NCBI GenBank assembly: GCA_019636755.1
Contig: JAHBWZ010000005.1
Span: 124,001 to 188,000 of the forward strand
Direction of reading: 5' to 3'
DNA: 64,000 nucleotides
Source of the DNA: Phycisphaeraceae bacterium
GTDB lineage: Bacteria; Planctomycetota; Phycisphaerae; Phycisphaerales; SM1A02
Positions within the stretch are counted from its first letter, which is position 1. Every line of letters begins with the position of its first letter. Under the pieces are notes generated by a model. The model was not told the DNA's origin. It made no database searches and saw nothing but the letters and a program-made list of their open reading frames with translations. This document shows, piece after piece, positions 62,921 through 64,000 of the stretch. Made by a program: the position numbers and the translations under genes.

Positions 62921-64000
62921 CGAGTCTTCTCGAATCGGGACAGGCCACGATGACGGATGAACAGCGCGGTCAGCGGTCCAGGCGCGGGGCGGTGCGCGCC
63001 GGCGCGACCGCGGAGCAGATGGCCTCGAAGCAGCGGGAGATCTCGGTCAGCGAATTCTTCGCGAAGAACCGGCACCTGCTCGGGTTCGACAATCCCCGCA
63101 AGGCGCTCCTGACGACGGTCAAGGAGGCCGTCGACAATTCCCTGGACGCATGCGAGGAGGCGGGCATTCTTCCGGACATCCTGGTGGAGATCCGCGGCGC
63201 GTCGTCGGGTGTCGTCTCGGCGAATGACGACCGCTTCGTGGTGATCGTGCAGGACAACGGTCCCGGCATCGTCCGGCGCCAGGTCGAGAACATCTTCGGG
63301 AAGCTGCTGTACGGATCGAAGTTCCACCGCCTGAAGATGTCGCGTGGTCAGCAGGGGATCGGCATCTCGGCGGCCGGCATGTACGGCCTCATCACCACCG
63401 GTCGCCCGGTCCGGATCATCACCCGGACCGGCGCGAAGAGGCCCGCGCACGAGGTCGTCCTGAAGATGGACACCTCGAAGAACCGCGCGGACGTGGTGTC
63501 GGACACCGAGCATCCCGAGGACAACGCGATCTTCCCGGACGGCCACGGAACCCGCGTCGAGATCGAACTGCTCGGCAAGTACTTCAAGGGCGCCCGGTCC
63601 GTCGACGAGTACATCCAGCTCACATCCATCGCCAATCCGCATGCCAGCTTCACGTACCGGACGCCGGCGACTTCGAGTGCACCGGAGGGCGAATCGCTCT
63701 CCTTCCCGCGCAGCGTGGAGGAACTTCCGCCGCAGCCGCAGGAAATCCGGCCGCATCCGCACGGGATCGAACTCGGCACGCTCATCGGCATGCTCGAGCG
63801 GACGGAGCAGACGAAGCTGGGTGGGTTCTTCGCGGAGGAGTTCTGCCGGATCGGACCGAAGGTCGCCCAGCAGATCTGTGCGGCCGCGGGCGTGACGGCG
63901 CAGTCCTGGGTGAAATCCGTCGATCATGCCGCGGCCGAGAAGCTCTATGCCGCGCTGCAGGTCGCGAAGGTCATGGGACCGCCGACCGACTGCGTCTCTC
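62917..64000 (+). CDS. top6B: DNA topoisomerase VI subunit B, N-terminal part (truncated by window end)
   Basis: At least 361 residues, open at the right edge. The GHKL ATPase signatures are clear: KEAVDNSLDAC at 69-79, DNGPGI, and GQQGIGISAAGMYG. A transducer-like region follows (SIANPHASFTYRTP), with LGGFFAEEFCRIGPKVAQQICAAAG in the helix-two-turn-helix place. Topoisomerase VI is a type IIB enzyme; B subunits bind ATP and partner with the A (Spo11-like) subunit, probably encoded downstream. ATG 62950 is a shorter start. The gene is archaeal-type and uncommon in bacteria. Confidence 0.93.
   Translation, partial: MTSLLESGQATMTDEQRGQRSRRGAVRAGATAEQMASKQREISVSEFFAKNRHLLGFDNPRKALLTTVKEAVDNSLDACEEAGILPDILVEIRGASSGVVSANDDRFVVIVQDNGPGIVRRQVENIFGKLLYGSKFHRLKMSRGQQGIGISAAGMYGLITTGRPVRIITRTGAKRPAHEVVLKMDTSKNRADVVSDTEHPEDNAIFPDGHGTRVEIELLGKYFKGARSVDEYIQLTSIANPHASFTYRTPATSSAPEGESLSFPRSVEELPPQPQEIRPHPHGIELGTLIGMLERTEQTKLGGFFAEEFCRIGPKVAQQICAAAGVTAQSWVKSVDHAAAEKLYAALQVAKVMGPPTDCVS

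Overview
The window is about 70% GC by eye, densely packed, and reads as chromosomal core DNA of a planctomycete, most likely of the Phycisphaerae. The grounds are: two large VCBS/ASPIC-UnbV repeat proteins, one ending in a dockerin-like pair of DxDGDG-type repeats common in that group; a secreted protein with a VPAP-type (PEP-CTERM-like) tail; an exported HEAT-repeat protein; a RpoD with a long acidic N-terminal half; and a bacterial DNA topoisomerase VI subunit B. No prophage, CRISPR array, rRNA or intact insertion sequence was seen. The only mobile-looking item is an 84-bp near-perfect palindrome at 31382-31465.

Layout, left to right. 1-4.4 kb: tail of a DUF89 phosphatase, then a minus-strand pair (cysteine-rich DUF2703 lipoprotein plus SigZ-like ECF sigma factor) and a prolyl oligopeptidase. 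4.5-10.3 kb (+): a half-length asparaginase, an AbgT transporter and a small membrane protein joined by stop/start overlaps, then photolyase and a class C beta-lactamase-like hydrolase. 10.4-13 kb (-): UspA and a cation/proton antiporter with a C-terminal EIIA-like domain. 13.1-17.4 kb (+): HEAT protein, tRNA-Thr(CGT), rhodanese/DUF2892 and a TauE exporter. 17.4-25 kb (-): purD, uvrB and a gcvH-ABC ATPase-permease operon. 25.2-27.9 kb (+): a candidate structured RNA with terminator, then a TIM-barrel protein, cmk and plsC, all translationally overlapped. 27.9-34.3 kb (-): TPR lipoprotein and ASPIC/UnbV pair, a second TauE, and the dockerin-bearing ASPIC protein. 34.6-37.3 kb (+): gamma-glutamyltransferase, FAH-family hydrolase, ACT protein. 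37.3-51.5 kb (-): secreted VPAP protein, the dnaG-rpoD macromolecular synthesis cluster, rpmB, tig/SHOCT/clpX without clpP, a sugar transferase with a DnaJ, and an ECF sigma/anti-sigma pair. 51.7-54.3 kb (+): tatC, tadA, a HAD hydrolase. 54.3-62.4 kb (-): truD, a bifunctional nuclease, a beta-hydroxyacid dehydrogenase, Ppx/GppA, an S41 peptidase and a second AbgT transporter. 62.5-64 kb (+): a zinc-ribbon protein coupled to topoisomerase VI B, which runs off the end.

Two features recur. Many neighbouring genes overlap by ATGA, GTGA, TTGA or TGATG, implying translational coupling. Several operon-first genes lack a Shine-Dalgarno sequence but carry a TAnnnT hexamer 6-12 nt before the start codon, suggesting leaderless transcripts. 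Strong classical promoters are visible before the HEAT gene, tRNA-Thr, rpmB and the ASPIC operon. A good -24/-12 (sigma-54) match lies upstream of dnaG.

The most unusual items are the cysteine-tailed sigma/DUF2703 pair, the (CTC)10 tract abutting the rpoD ribosome-binding site, the 55-codon ORF coupled to dnaG, the structured RNA at 25.25 kb, the glycine-rich ClpX N-terminus and the topoisomerase VI gene with its zinc-ribbon partner. Starts were chosen by ribosome-binding site, overlap and family length; several remain uncertain and are flagged.
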